A stretch of DNA of 64,000 nt. Source: Euglena gracilis. Lineage: Eukaryota > Euglenida > Euglenophyceae > Euglenales. The position numbers were made by a program, and so were the translations under genes. The notes under the pieces were generated by a model. The model was not told the origin of the DNA. It worked only from the letters and a program-made list of their open reading frames with translations, and searched no databases. Within the stretch, counting starts at the first letter, position 1. Each line of letters opens with the position of its first letter. The stretch is taken from NCBI GenBank assembly GCA_039621445.1, contig CP154956.1, positions 54,602,251 through 54,666,250 on the forward strand, in the 5' to 3' direction. Below are positions 1 to 10,143 of the stretch, piece after piece.

Positions 1-72
1 TTCCGCCATCAGAATCCTCAACCCAGCCGCAACCGGCAACGTCAGTCACAGCCACCCCTCTCCTTACCTGCA

Positions 73-651
73 GTGCCAACGGCACCAACCCCGACAGAAC
101 CTGTCGCATCACCGACAATACCGACAGGTGTTTTAGGTGGTGTGTTACAGGGTCTGACCGCGGCGATGTCCGCAGTATCGGCAGTGCTGACCCCTTGCGG
201 CTCACCTGCCGCATCCCCACCAGAAACCCAACGAGTTACTGCTGCAGATAGCAGCTCAACAGCCGTACAGGCTGCGGTCACAACTCCAATGGAGTTGGAT
301 GTCCCAGCAGCTAAACCAGCTGCACCAACACCGCCAACGGCGGAAATGCAACCACCTCCTGCCAAACCTGCAGCTTCGGCACCGCCAACGGCGGAAAGAC
401 CACTGCCTCCGGCAGATCCTGGGGAAGAACGCCGATATGGCAAGAACAGAAAGCCCAAGGCCAAAGCCCCAGCCGAAGGCTGCAAGCCCGCTGAAAGGCG
501 GCGGGATGATGAGCCACCACCTCCTGGTGGAGACGGCCCTGGCGCAGGCCATAGGCCCACGATACCCATGGCCAGCTATGTGGCTGCAACCTCTGAAGGC
601 GCTAAGCGCAAGCCTACCATCAGACCTCATGAGTCAAATGAGGACATTTGA
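73..651 (+). CDS. Pro/Ala-rich ORF of unknown function
   Basis: A 192-codon open frame rich in Pro, Ala, Thr and Ser, with repeated blocks around residues 75-115 (APTPPTAE, APPTAE) and a basic patch (RRYGKNRKPKAKAP) near residue 125. The composition is that of a disordered linker or N-terminal tail. It ends at a TGA inside a small palindromic cluster (about 612-680). Just past that cluster a second reading frame opens with much more protein-like content (677-1831), so the two could be one gene split by a frameshift or by expansion of the cluster. The upstream start is uncertain because the window begins only 72 bases earlier and the frame may extend beyond it. No family recognised. Confidence 0.4.
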   Translation: MPTAPTPTEPVASPTIPTGVLGGVLQGLTAAMSAVSAVLTPCGSPAASPPETQRVTAADSSSTAVQAAVTTPMELDVPAAKPAAPTPPTAEMQPPPAKPAASAPPTAERPLPPADPGEERRYGKNRKPKAKAPAEGCKPAERRRDDEPPPPGGDGPGAGHRPTIPMASYVAATSEGAKRKPTIRPHESNEDI

Positions 652-680
652 CTCACGAGGGACTCAAATGTCCCTCATGA
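612..680. repeat. Small palindromic cluster at a frame switch
   Basis: An 11-bp inverted repeat (TGAGTCAAATG / CATTTGACTCA) with a 4-base loop is followed by a further copy of GACTCAAATG and by CTCATGAGG ends. The Pro-rich frame closes here and the Cys-rich frame takes over, so the cluster may mark a local duplication or frameshift. Confidence 0.5.
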
Positions 681-1831
681 GGCCAATGAGCCATTTTGGA
701 ATGAGGACGTATTGTCCAGAAGTAAACCCCCTCCAAACTCGCCAGGGTAGGATCAATATGATCTGTAACAGCAGTGACCCCTGGCTGAACAAGTGGATTA
801 AGCCCTTGTTCCACCGGGATCAACCTGGTAATTTCACGACCAGCCACACTTGGCGTTTTTGGAACGCAAAATTGACAAGGGTATTTGCCCAATATTTTGG
901 AGGAAATTTCGTCCTAAATTTCCAGGAAAATGATCCACTATTGTGGTTATGTATAGCATGCCATAGGCTACGAAACGACATGCCCGCAGTGCATATCTGC
1001 ACACGCAACCCGGACAGCATTAGCTTCCACCATGACGCATATGTGCGCAATTGCGCAGCATTGGTTTGTGGCGATTGCCTACTGGCATGGTCCAGTACAG
1101 GGATTTTTTTAAGTTTGGACCCCCGGGGGGGGGGGAGGGGGAGGGGTAGGGTGGGTGGGACCGCCGGACCCCCTCCCCCCCCCCCCGGGGGGGGGTCCCC
1201 CTGGAGGGGGGTGGGATATACTTTTCGGCGCCGCAGGCGCCGAAAAAGTTCTATTTTTAGCACTTTTCGCGATTTTTCGGCCATTTTTTGTGGGTCCCCC
1301 GGACCCCCCTCCCCCCCCCCGGGGGGGGCCCCCCCTCTAGGGGGTGGGCGGGGGGGGGGGGGGACCCCCCCCCCCCCCCCCCCCCGGTCTTAAAAAAACC
1401 CCTGGTCCAGTATGGACAATTTCCGCTGGACGCAAAATCATTATGACAAGGACATACCTGTCCCTTGCATCAACTGCCTACAGGAAGATTTCTGGTTACC
1501 TGCCACTGGCGGTATGACTAGAACCATACCAGAAAATGAAGACCATCTGGTCAAATTCAAACAGGACCACAAGTCCCAGATCAAGTTTTACCATTTCAAG
1601 AAATTCAGAGCTGTACACAGCTACCGCACAGACGGAATCGCCAAAGATTTTCATCTTGACAGCGCAGCTGTCCGACTCGCAGTCGAGTCCGCAGGCAAGG
1701 CCAAAGTGCCATATCTTTTTCAAGACTCCGATTGGGACAGGGTGATATACCCACTTTTTTCGGCACAAACCCTGCCAAACCAAACACGTTTTACATTTTT
1801 GTTGCCCGAATACCCCCCTGATGCCCTGTAA
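677..1831 (+). CDS. Cys-rich (RING-like spacing) protein of unknown family, interrupted by a TIR element
   Basis: The frame encodes a protein-like sequence with paired cysteines: CIAC near 955, HIC near 990, CGDC near 1072 and CINC near 1470. This spacing recalls RING/zinc-binding domains, but I cannot assign a family. The frame is broken between CGDC and CINC by the TIR element at 1098-1404. Removing the element plus one 8-bp target copy (315 bp, a multiple of three) joins the halves in frame as LAWSS-MDNFRW. The C-terminal part (1413-1831) has a normal mixed composition and ends at TAA 1829-1831. The ATG at 677 is the first good start in this frame, but the protein may begin in the upstream Pro-rich frame. 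Apart from the element there is no sign of introns, unlike the genes farther right. It may be a decayed mobile-element or viral-type gene, or a host gene with a new intron. Confidence 0.45.
1098..1404. mobile_element. 307-bp hAT-like TIR element (MITE) inside an ORF; introner candidate
   Basis: The ends are inverted repeats, CAGGGATTTTTTTAAG on the left and CTTAAAAAAACCCCTG on the right (15/16 matching). The element is flanked by a perfect 8-bp duplication GTCCAGTA (1090-1097 and 1405-1412). The CAGGG terminus plus 8-bp duplication fits non-autonomous hAT elements. The interior is dominated by poly-G and poly-C runs and by a hairpin (1221-1248) with a GCA triloop. The duplicated site contains GT and AG, so splicing from GT at 1090 to AG at 1410 would remove 321 bp and keep frame. 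Exact excision would remove 315 bp and also keep frame. Confidence 0.8.
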
Positions 1832-1833
1832 AG

Positions 1834-2140
1834 ATGGAATTTACCGATTGGGTGAGAGAAATTTTAAGGCCATTCACCATCCGAGCGTGAGTCGCAAATT
1901 GGCATTGCAAGGCAGATCCTGCGATTTACTCGGGGATACCCCCACAGGTTCAATGCAACCATCCCCACCTGAATTTTTGGATCTGGCCGGCAATGTTGCC
2001 ACTTTGCTTGTGGGATAACCTCCAGAACTTTCTGCATCGAGAAGCCAACAGGCTCGGCGTACGATTACCCGATGGGTACACGCAAACCTGGGAATCGCCC
2101 AACTACGATGTCGATGAGCCTGAAAGGCAACTTGTAAATT
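1834..2140 (+). pseudogene. Second unknown ORF, broken by an in-frame TGA
   Basis: An ATG lies two bases after the preceding TAA. It opens 18 codons (MEFTDWVREILRPFTIRA) ending at TGA 1888-1890. The same frame then stays open, encoding a protein-like stretch (VANWHCKADPAIYS, then LLGV-type helical sequence LWDNLQNFLHREANRLGV), until GC-rich repeat DNA begins near 2141. The simplest reading is a gene with one nonsense change, truncated at its 3' end by repeat insertion. Tight packing with the previous gene is unlike the long-intron host genes in this window. No family recognised. Confidence 0.35.
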
Positions 2141-2280
2141 TTAAGCCGGCGTTTGAGACGCCGGGCTCAGGACAGAACCGGCGTCCCCCCCCCACGGGCT
2201 TCCGGACGCCGGTTCTGTCCTAAAGCCCGGCGTTAGGAACGCCGGCTTTGTCCAAAGCCCGGCATCCGATTTTCATTCCT
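2141..2280. repeat. GC-rich 'CCGGCGTCC' inverted repeat cluster
   Basis: Short alternating forward and reverse copies of GGACAGAACCGGCGTCC and AAGCCCGGCGTT. The same units recur at 2930-3097, where they form a long hairpin. The cluster ends the decayed ORF upstream. Confidence 0.6.
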
Positions 2281-2929
2281 AAAAATGTCACCAAAAGTGC
2301 CCAAAAGTGGCCCTAAGGTGCTGGTGTGAGTGTTTCAACCATCTAGGACAATGAATTTTGCCATCTGGGGACCACTTGGGTGGATATCCAAATTTGGTGA
2401 AAATTGGCCCAGATTTGGAAATAGAGTACCGTGCAGCGTGGAAAGATCTGATGAGCACCGCTGGTCGTCCGTTGAAAAGAGCTTTCGATCGATGGGTAAC
2501 TTGGTACCCTAACGTTGCACGCAGCCCGAGATACGCTCGCGATCGTCGGATCCGCCAGAATCTTAGTCGAAATTTGTCGCAATTTTCAGTGATTTTTGGT
2601 TTAAGATGCTTAATAAACCTTACAGAAACGTTTTTCCTCTTCGAATCAACGACCTGAGGGCCTTGGGGGGGGGGCACCAGAGTTGTGAAATTAGGATGCC
2701 CTACTGACAGAAAATAAGAGCTCCAGGCGGCGTGGCTGAATTTGGTGGTGATCGCCAGTCGTCTGATGAAAAGAGCTTTCGATCGAGGGGTGATTTTATA
2801 CCTGGAAGATTGACACAGCCAGAAATACCCTCACAATCGCCGGAATTTGGTGAAGTGCAAAGTGGTGTGACATTGAAGATCGGTGGTCGGAGATTGGTCC
2901 TGGGAGTGTCCTTTGGCCGAAGGTTGGGG
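2281..2929. repeat. Dispersed repeat containing the AAAGAGCTTTCGATCGA motif
   Basis: No convincing gene. The motif GAAAAGAGCTTTCGATCGA occurs at about 2473-2493 and 2767-2787. Diverged copies lie at about 7140-7170 and 7430-7470, and an inverted copy at about 14700-14735. Surrounding sequence (for example GGAGTACCATGCAGCACGG-like text) also recurs, indicating one interspersed repeat family. Confidence 0.5.
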
Positions 2930-2978
2930 ACGCCGGTTCTGTCCTGAGCCCGGCGTCTCTAACACGCCGGCTTAAAGA

Positions 2979-3097
2979 AGAGGTGTCGGACACCGGTTCT
3001 GTCCAAAGCCCGGCATTCCGGACGCCGGTTCCGTCCGAAGGACGGAACCGGCGTCCGGAACGCCGGGCTTTGGACAGAACCGGCGTCCGACACCTCT
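2979..3097. repeat. Near-perfect 58-bp-arm hairpin with GAA triloop
   Basis: The left arm 2979-3036 and right arm 3040-3097 are reverse complements with only two mismatches, separated by the three bases GAA (3037-3039). The arms are made of the CCGGCGTCC / GGACAGAACCGG units seen at 2141-2280. Such a structure could extrude as a cruciform or give a long RNA stem if transcribed. Confidence 0.9.
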
Positions 3098-3418
3098 TTT
3101 TTGTAGTAGAACCTCCGATACTGGAGATGGTGGAAACTCCTGAAGGAGATTACGTTCGGGAGATCAGACCCCCGACTCCAAGGAAACGGCCATCTGTGCC
3201 ATAGATATCCCAGTCCATGGATCCTGTTCTAACCTTTCCATCAGGCCTATAGGCCCTATATTCGGTATCCATCCCAGGCACATCTGCCAATATGTATTTA
3301 TACTTTACATGTTTAGCCCCTCTCTTTTGGGCTACCGCCCGTCTATCGAGGTATAAGCCTCTGGGGATACCCCATCGACAACATCGTGTCCGCGCCGCGC
3401 TGTGAAGCCTTCCCTCAG

Positions 3419-3906
3419 TGGTATATGCAGGGGGGGGCACAATGCGTTTCGCATTTTTTCGCATTTTTGCGCATTTTTTGGGCATTTTTTCAAATATTCC
3501 AAAAATGCGCATTTTTGCGCATTTTTTCGCATTTTTTGCGCATTTTTTCTTTTTTTTCAGCGCATTTTTTTGCTTTTTGGCACATTTTTTCGTGATTTTC
3601 CAAAATTTTCGCATTTTTTGACCATTTTTGCAATTTTTTGCAAGAAATTGAAATTTTCGACTTTTTTTGAAACTTACATTTTCCTCATTATTCTACATAA
3701 TTTCTTCAAATTTGGTGCCATTCTTGCATGTTTTTGGGTAATTTTTGCATTTTCGTGATTTTTGCGCATTTTTTCTCAGATTTTGCACATTTTTGCGCAT
3801 TTTTTTCTAAAAATGCGCATTTTTTGCGCATTTTTGCACATTTTTGCGCATTTTTGCGCATTTTTTCCGAGGCCGGGCGAGCGCATCCCCCCCCCCTGTA
3901 TATGCC
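3419..3906. mobile_element. TIR element with phased T-tract interior
   Basis: The ends are imperfect inverted repeats, GGTATATGCAGGGGGGG at the left and CCCCCCCTGTATATGCC at the right. Between them are two arrays (about 3441-3660 and 3755-3872) of T5-T7 runs separated by GCGCA or GCA, a spacing near one DNA turn. Open frames here are Phe/His-rich artefacts of the repeat. No transposase is visible. Confidence 0.55.
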
Positions 3907-4084
3907 GCCAGTAAGTAGACGCACAGCACACAGCGCGCACACCGTAATAATAGTTCCCAATTTGTCACTTTTCGGCCATAAGGCCCCATAAGACTGCCAA
4001 GCAGCATAACTTCTGTCTAAGGTCTTCTGACCAGCCGCACTCCTCTCTCCTTCCCCCCTTCCTCCCTGGGCAAAACACCGCTGT

Positions 4085-4515
4085 CGCCGGCAGTTGGTTT
4101 TGTAAATGGGTCTTTCTCCCCATACTTGGCATTTTTTTGTTTTTTTTAAAAAAAACAAAACAACGTGTTTTTTTAAAAAAAAAACGCCAAAAAAAACGTC
4201 AAAAAAAACAAAAGGAAAATTTCATTGAAGAAAATTCGTTATGAAACACCCAAACCATACTTCGAATCCTACTAAGTTCAAAAATTGCCAAAAAAAATGG
4301 TCAAAAAACATTCAAAAAAATGCAAAAAATGCAACTTTAGGACTTTTTTCATTTTTTGTTTAAGGAAATATTTGGCAGAAATGCCCCAAAACTTGCCAAA
4401 AATGATTGAAAATATGCATTCAAAAATTTTTCCGAGCAAAACCTTGTTGTCGTTTTTTTTTAAAAAAAAAAAACATTGTTAGAATTAAAAAACAAAGAAA
4501 CAAAGTCCAAAAAAA
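4085..4515. repeat. A/T-tract dispersed repeat; inverted relative at 15.27-15.41 kb
   Basis: Contains inverted T8/A8 blocks (about 4140-4195) and the segment with CCAAACCATACTTCGAATCC (about 4250-4270). That segment reappears in reverse complement at about 15268-15295 with similar neighbours. No coding evidence. Confidence 0.5.
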
Positions 4516-5789
4516 AACAGTTTGCCAACTAAGTTTCTCCCTGGTCAGATATGACTGACCAGGTGCCCCCTCCTTCCACATGGCCAATTGGGGGGGGGAA
4601 CTCATTTAGCTTCTGAAAATTTTTATTCGTTTTCCGTGTGGACCTTGGCCGCAACCTAGAGGACCACTTAGGGGGGGGGGGGTCGTTTTAGAGGGGGGTC
4701 ATGGTGCCCTTAGATGGGGCATTATCACCTGGGGTCCGGCGGCGTTCGGGACTCAGTTCCGGGCAACATAAGGCAAATTTTGTATCTCAAATGTTTATTG
4801 GACTATTTTTAGGTTTGACCTTCTGATCAACCAGCATCATTCTTTGACTTTGTTGTCTTTTTGATGTGTTTCTTTTTTGCATTTTTTTTGCATTTTTTTG
4901 ATTTTTCAGAAACACAAAAGAAGGAAACAAAACACACCAACTATGTTCCCACGGTGTTGTCTTTTCAGCAATGATGTATCCATTCGTGTCGATCGGAACC
5001 CTTGCCTTCTTGTTTTCTGTTTGCTCATCACAACCTCACAATGGGCTGGAGGTTCCCATCATGTCCCAAAATGGTGCCTTGCACTCGCATGGATTGAAGG
5101 TTCTCTCTTCCTCATTGTAATGTCACCTACTATTTTTTGCCCTCTTTTTTTCTGAAATGGCAATTTGGGACTCCTAATTAAAAAAGACAGGAGTTTGCCC
5201 TTAATTGCAATTTGGTACCCTCACCTGCACATGCCCACTTTTCAAACAGAGTTGTCCCTTACTGTTCATTGGGGGTTTTCTCCCCATGTCCATGGGGGGT
5301 CGGGGGGGGGGGGGCGCCCCCCAGATTTCAGCGGCAAAATTTTTTTGGCAACATGAAATCGCTTTTATTTATCATCCATCCATTTCCCCAGTCATCTGAT
5401 GGTGGTAACGGGAAACACATGTATGTTGACTTGGCCGATAATATTTAAATTTTGAGCAACACACCATTTCTATTGACAAATTTGGCTTTTTGGAAGCTTT
5501 TTGAAAAAATTCATTACCGTCCAACCACCCTTTGGGCGCCACTACATTTTTCTTGTTCTCTGCATAATGGCTCGGAGGGGGCGAGTTTTGGGAGGCAACC
5601 ACTGTCTCTTTTTTTCGCATCCTGCACTCTTTTTTGAAATCCCAAACCACAAGGGCATCCGACTCTTGCCGCCCGTTGGGCGGCTTGAATGCTGCCAAAT
5701 TGTGATGGATTTGTGGCATGATGTGAAAAATTGCCACACTTTTTGCCACATTCAATGTCATGTTTCAAAAAGCGCTATTGTCTCGCCGC
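4516..5789. other. Intergenic stretch, nothing recognised
   Basis: Scattered G-runs and short open frames without protein-like composition. Two small hairpins of the form GCCGCCC-loop-GGGCGGC lie near 5668-5684 and 5788-5800. I see no gene or clear element boundary. Confidence 0.4.
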
Positions 5790-5805
5790 CCTTTGGGCGG
5801 TGAAA

Positions 5806-5831
5806 ACAAAACAACAACAACAACAACAACG
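5806..5831. repeat. (AAC)n microsatellite
   Basis: Short run of AAC/ACA trinucleotides. Confidence 0.8.
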
Positions 5832-6224
5832 GCTGTGTTACGCTTGTCAGGGATCTCCCCCCGAGAAAAAAAACTTCTACATCTCTGCTCCCGACTGCCT
5901 CCAAACTGGCATACTTCCCCCGTAACCCCCCCCCCCCGTGACCCGCACCACCCCCCAAAACTTGTCTTCGTTACCAATTGGGCAAGCCCGCCTGAACCAT
6001 TTGGCACTGTGTAATGTTTACGAGGAGGATCTCTGGGCATTGGGGCCCAGGCACGGGGGGGGGGGGGGGGTCCGCGGGACCCCCCTGTCAGGTTGCGAGC
6101 CAATGGGACCGGTCAAGTTCGAAGGGGGGGGAGGGGGTCCGGGGTCTGGATTAACGTGACCCCCCCCTATATGTCACCCCCCCCCCTAATTGTCGCCCCC
6201 CCCTGGGGGGGCGACAATTTATAT

Positions 6225-6332
6225 AAAAATTGTGGGCATAACCCGTATTCAGGCCGTATAACGGGTCAAGGGCGCCGCAGGCGCCCTTGACCCGTTATAC
6301 GGCCTGAATACGGGTTATAGCCCACAATTTTT
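6225..6332. repeat. ~52-bp-arm hairpin with GCA triloop
   Basis: The left arm (about 6225-6276) and right arm (about 6280-6332) are reverse complements except for a one-base indel, with loop GCA at 6277-6279. The stem core is GGGCGCC/GGCGCCC. It abuts the left end of the 6333-7646 element. Confidence 0.85.
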
Positions 6333-7646
6333 CTGTAACCGTGAATAGAAAGGCCCGGCGCCTGCCCTGTTTTTCGTGGGTGTGCTTCACGCCAGGTTTT
6401 CGGGCATTTTTTTGTCATTTTTCACCCAAAAATCCTATTCACAAAAATATGCCCTGTTTTTCGTGAATATCTATTCACAAAAAACAGGGCATATTTTTGT
6501 GAATTGAAAATATGCCCTGTTTTTTGTGAATAGAAACAGGTCTTTGGAAATGGTGTCCAAATGACCCGAATCATACCCACATGGCACCGCTGGTCCTGGA
6601 AAATGAGAAATGGGCGTTGGGCCAAGTAATTGGGGGGCACTTTGGGGGGGGGGGGACTGGGCGCCGAAGGCGCACGGTCCCCCCCAAAGGCCCCCACAAT
6701 GCTTGGCCTGACGCCGATATTCGCTTTAGAGCCTAACGGATCACAGAGGGTCGGTATTTTATCCACATTGCTTGTGTTGTTCCTCAGTCTGTTCTTGCAA
6801 AAATGGCGAAGAAAGCCGCAAACGCCATGGACCGAATGTTGCCACAACCCCCAAAACTGTGTATTGGGGCTCTGGCTTCACGCCCGAACCGGCGTCCAAT
6901 GCTGGTCACGTTGGTTCGGGCGGGAAGACGGCGTCCAGGGGACCCAAAATGAAAAGTGCCAAAAAGTGTCCAAAATGGGTTTTAGACATGTGGCAACCAT
7001 ATAATCATATCTGAGCAGTTTTTGGGGGGTATTTGGTCAGAAATTGGGGGATTTTGTGCAACACTTTCCATTTGGTCAAATTTGGCGAATTTCTGAAATG
7101 GAGTACCATGCAGCACGGCTGAAATCTAAGGCCATCTGCTGAAAGCCCTCGAGAAGGGCTACTGATCAAGGGGCAACATGGCAGGTGAACAGTGGGTTTT
7201 GGAATTTGCGAAAAGGGTCGGAACATTGCGATTGGCAATTTTTAGGGCGCTGTGCAGTGTGGCTGAGTTCTGAGGGTACCAAACGAAAGATCATGGGGAA
7301 AGCTTTCAATTGATATGCTGTATGGCACCTCAGGTGTGGGATTTCACAAATTAGGATGTCAAAATTTGGAATACACGATCGCTGAAAATAAGCGCTGTGT
7401 GCAGTATTGCTGATTCCTGTGGCCATCTGTAAAAAGCCCTTGAGAAGAGCTTTCGATTGATGGGATTGACAGGTTTTTGGGTTTCATTTCAGTAAAATTC
7501 CTATTCACGAAAATATGCCCTGTTTTTCGTGAATAGGTATTCACGAAAAACAGGGCATATTTTCGTGAATTGAAAATATGCCCTGTTTTCCGTGTTCACA
7601 CCCACGAAAAACAGGGCAGGCGCCAGGCCTCTATTCACGGTTACAG
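6333..7646. mobile_element. 1.3-kb TIR element with internal palindromes
   Basis: Terminal inverted repeats of about 50 bp: CTGTAACCGTGAATAGA at the left, and its complement TCTATTCACGGTTACAG with one gap at the right. Both are followed inwards by CTGCCCTGTTTTTCGTGGGTG or its complement. Subterminal palindromes based on AATATGCCCTGTTTTTCGTG occur near 6440-6540 and 7500-7580. No transposase is recognisable, so this is a non-autonomous element. Flanks on both sides carry matching poly-C segments (CCCCCCTAATTGTC near 6180 and 7695), suggesting nesting in an older inverted unit. Confidence 0.6.
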
Positions 7647-7689
7647 GTGGGGGGTTACCCATGGACCCATGGACGGGTAGGGTAAATTG

Positions 7690-8640
7690 AGTAACCCCCC
7701 CCCTAATTGTCACCCCCCTCTAATTGTCGCCAGGGGGGGTCAAAACGCTCCCGGGGGGGGGGTGCCATTTAGGGGGGGGGTCACGTTAACGAAAATTCGT
7801 TGGAGAGCCCAGGCACCGGGGGGGGGGGGGGGGGCCGCGGGACCCCCCCTGGGGGCAGGCCAATCCGACCCAGTTTGGGCCCCTTCGCGGCTGATTTGGG
7901 CCTTGGGTCAAACGGAGGTGATTCAAAAACTCGAAATCCAGTCGCGCGTGACTGGGGAAAAAATTCCGGGAAACGGGGATCATGGTGATAATCTGCCGGT
8001 TCCCGAGGTGGCCCCGACCCGGGGGGGGGGGGGGGGGTTCGACCCCCCCTTTTGCCCAGGGGTAAGCTTCGCTCTTACCTATAAAGGGATAAGAGCCCCT
8101 GGGCCCCTCTATCATCCTGGCCACCAACACGCATGGCCCGTGTTCCGGCGCGCTTTTGTGGCTCAAAACGGCCATTTTGGGGTGTTTTTTTGGCCGATTT
8201 TGGGTCAAAAAATCGATTTTTCCAAAATATCTCGACAATGAAGCTCCGGGGGTACATTTCGTCAGACCGACACTTCCGGAAATAATGTACGTTTTCTCAG
8301 GATATTTTCGAAAAATCGCTTTTTGACCGATTTTTGGACCCCGGTGAAATGGCATTGTCGGAAGGGGGGGGGTCAATCCTGCCCAGTTTGGACCCCTTCG
8401 CGGGTGAATAACTCGGGTCTGGCGGGGAGTTGGGGTTCAAACGGAGGTGATTCAGAAACTAGAAATCCAGTTGCTCGCGACTGGAAAAAAAAATCCGGGA
8501 ACTGGGCCAGGATCATGGTGATAATCCGTCGGTTCTCCTGGTGGCCCCGGCGGAAGGGGGGGGGGGTTCTACCCCCCCCCCTTTCCCCAGGGGTAAACTT
8601 CGCTCTTGCCATAAAGGGATAAGAGCTCAATGACCCCCCC
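7690..8640. repeat. Dispersed repeat 'GGTGATAATCCG', two copies
   Basis: Two related copies (about 7860-8020 and 8385-8620) share CCCCTTCGCGGGTGAATAA-like sequence, a CGAAATCCAGTCGC/ACTAGAAATCCAG segment, and ATCATGGTGATAATC near the G-run. Further copies lie at 10850-11130, and inverted at 12110-12310 and 53640-53790. No coding evidence. Confidence 0.65.
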
Positions 8641-8899
8641 ACCTATGAGAAACCCTCCTCTGTAAGAAACCCCCACTTACCCCCCCCCCTTTATTTGACC
8701 CCCCCCCTTAATTGAGCATTTGGGTCCGGGGAATTTTTTTTTTTCATGCGCCGAAGGCGCCGAAATTTTTTTTTGCCCTATTTCTAAAGGAATTTTTGAC
8801 CAGGTTTTGAATAGTGCTGAGCTCTTAATAAGCGCGCACCCACCCCTTCATTGACCCCTCCATACATACCGGCGCACTCCATGGAGCTCTTTTGCCTGA

Positions 8900-10111
8900 A
8901 ATCCATGGGTTTTATGCCAGAAACAGGGCGCCGGTGGGTCGAAAAACGCTCATATTCGGCTCAAAAACAGTTTTTCCGGGTCCGGGAGGACCAAAACCAT
9001 TGTTTGGGCAAAAAAAAATTCGATTTTTTTCGACTTTTTCGACCCGGTTTTGACCCAAAGTCAATGGGTCGGCGGCCCAAAACGGGGCGCTGGCGGGTCG
9101 AAAAACGCTCGTTTTCGGCTCAAAAACAGTTTTTCTGGGTCCGGGAGGCCCAAAAACATCGTTTCGGGCAAAAAAAAATTTTCGGTTTTTTTTGATTTTT
9201 TTGGACTGTTTTGACCCGAAGTCAATGGGTCGGCGGCCCAAAACAGGGCGCCGGCGGGTCGAAAAACGCTCGTTTTCGGCTCAAAAACAGTTTTTCCGGG
9301 TCCGGGAGGCCAAAAAACATCGTTTCGGGCAAAAAATTTTTTTTCGATTTTTCTCGACTTTTTCGACCCGGTTTTGACCCAAAGTGAATGGGTCGGCGGC
9401 CCAAAACGGGGCGCTGGCAGGTCGAAAAACGCTCGTTTTCGGCTCAATAACAGTTTTTCTGGGTACAGCAGGCCAAAAAAACATCGTTTCGGGCAAAAAA
9501 AAAATTTCGATTTTTTTCGACTTTTGTGACCCGGTTTTGACCCAAAATCAATGGGTCGGCGGCCCAAAACGGGGCGCTGGCGGGTCGAAAAACGCTCGTT
9601 TTCGGCTCAAAAACAGTTTTTCCGGGTCCGGGAGGCCAAAAAACATCGTTTTGGGCAAAAAAAATTTTCGATTTTTTTCGAATTTTTTGACCCGGTTTTG
9701 ACCCAAAGTCAATGGGTCGGCGGCCCAAAACGGGGCGCCGGCGGGTCGAAAAACGCTCGTTTTCGGCTCAAAAACAGTTTTTCCGGGTCCGGGAGGCCAA
9801 AAAACATCGTTTCGGGCCAAAAAAATTTTTTCGATTTTTTTCGACTTTTTTGACCCGGTTTTGACCCAAAGTCAATGGGTCGGCGGCCCAAAACGGGGCG
9901 CCGGCGGGTCGAAAAAACGCTCGTTTTCGGCTCAAAAACAGTTTTTCCGGGTCCGGGAGGCCAAAAAACATCGTTTCGGGCAAAAAAATTTTTTTCGATT
10001 TTTTTCGACTTTTTTGACCCGGTTTTGACCCAAAGTCAATGGGTCGGCGGCCCAAAACGGGGCGCCGGCGGGTCGAAAAACGCTCGTTTTCGGCTCAAAA
10101 ACAGTTTTTTT

Positions 10112-10143
<32 letters not shown>

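Noticed and set aside
3402-3758. Phe/His-rich protein with many FAHF repeats
   Set aside because: A by-product of the phased T-tract repeat; no normal composition and no start context.
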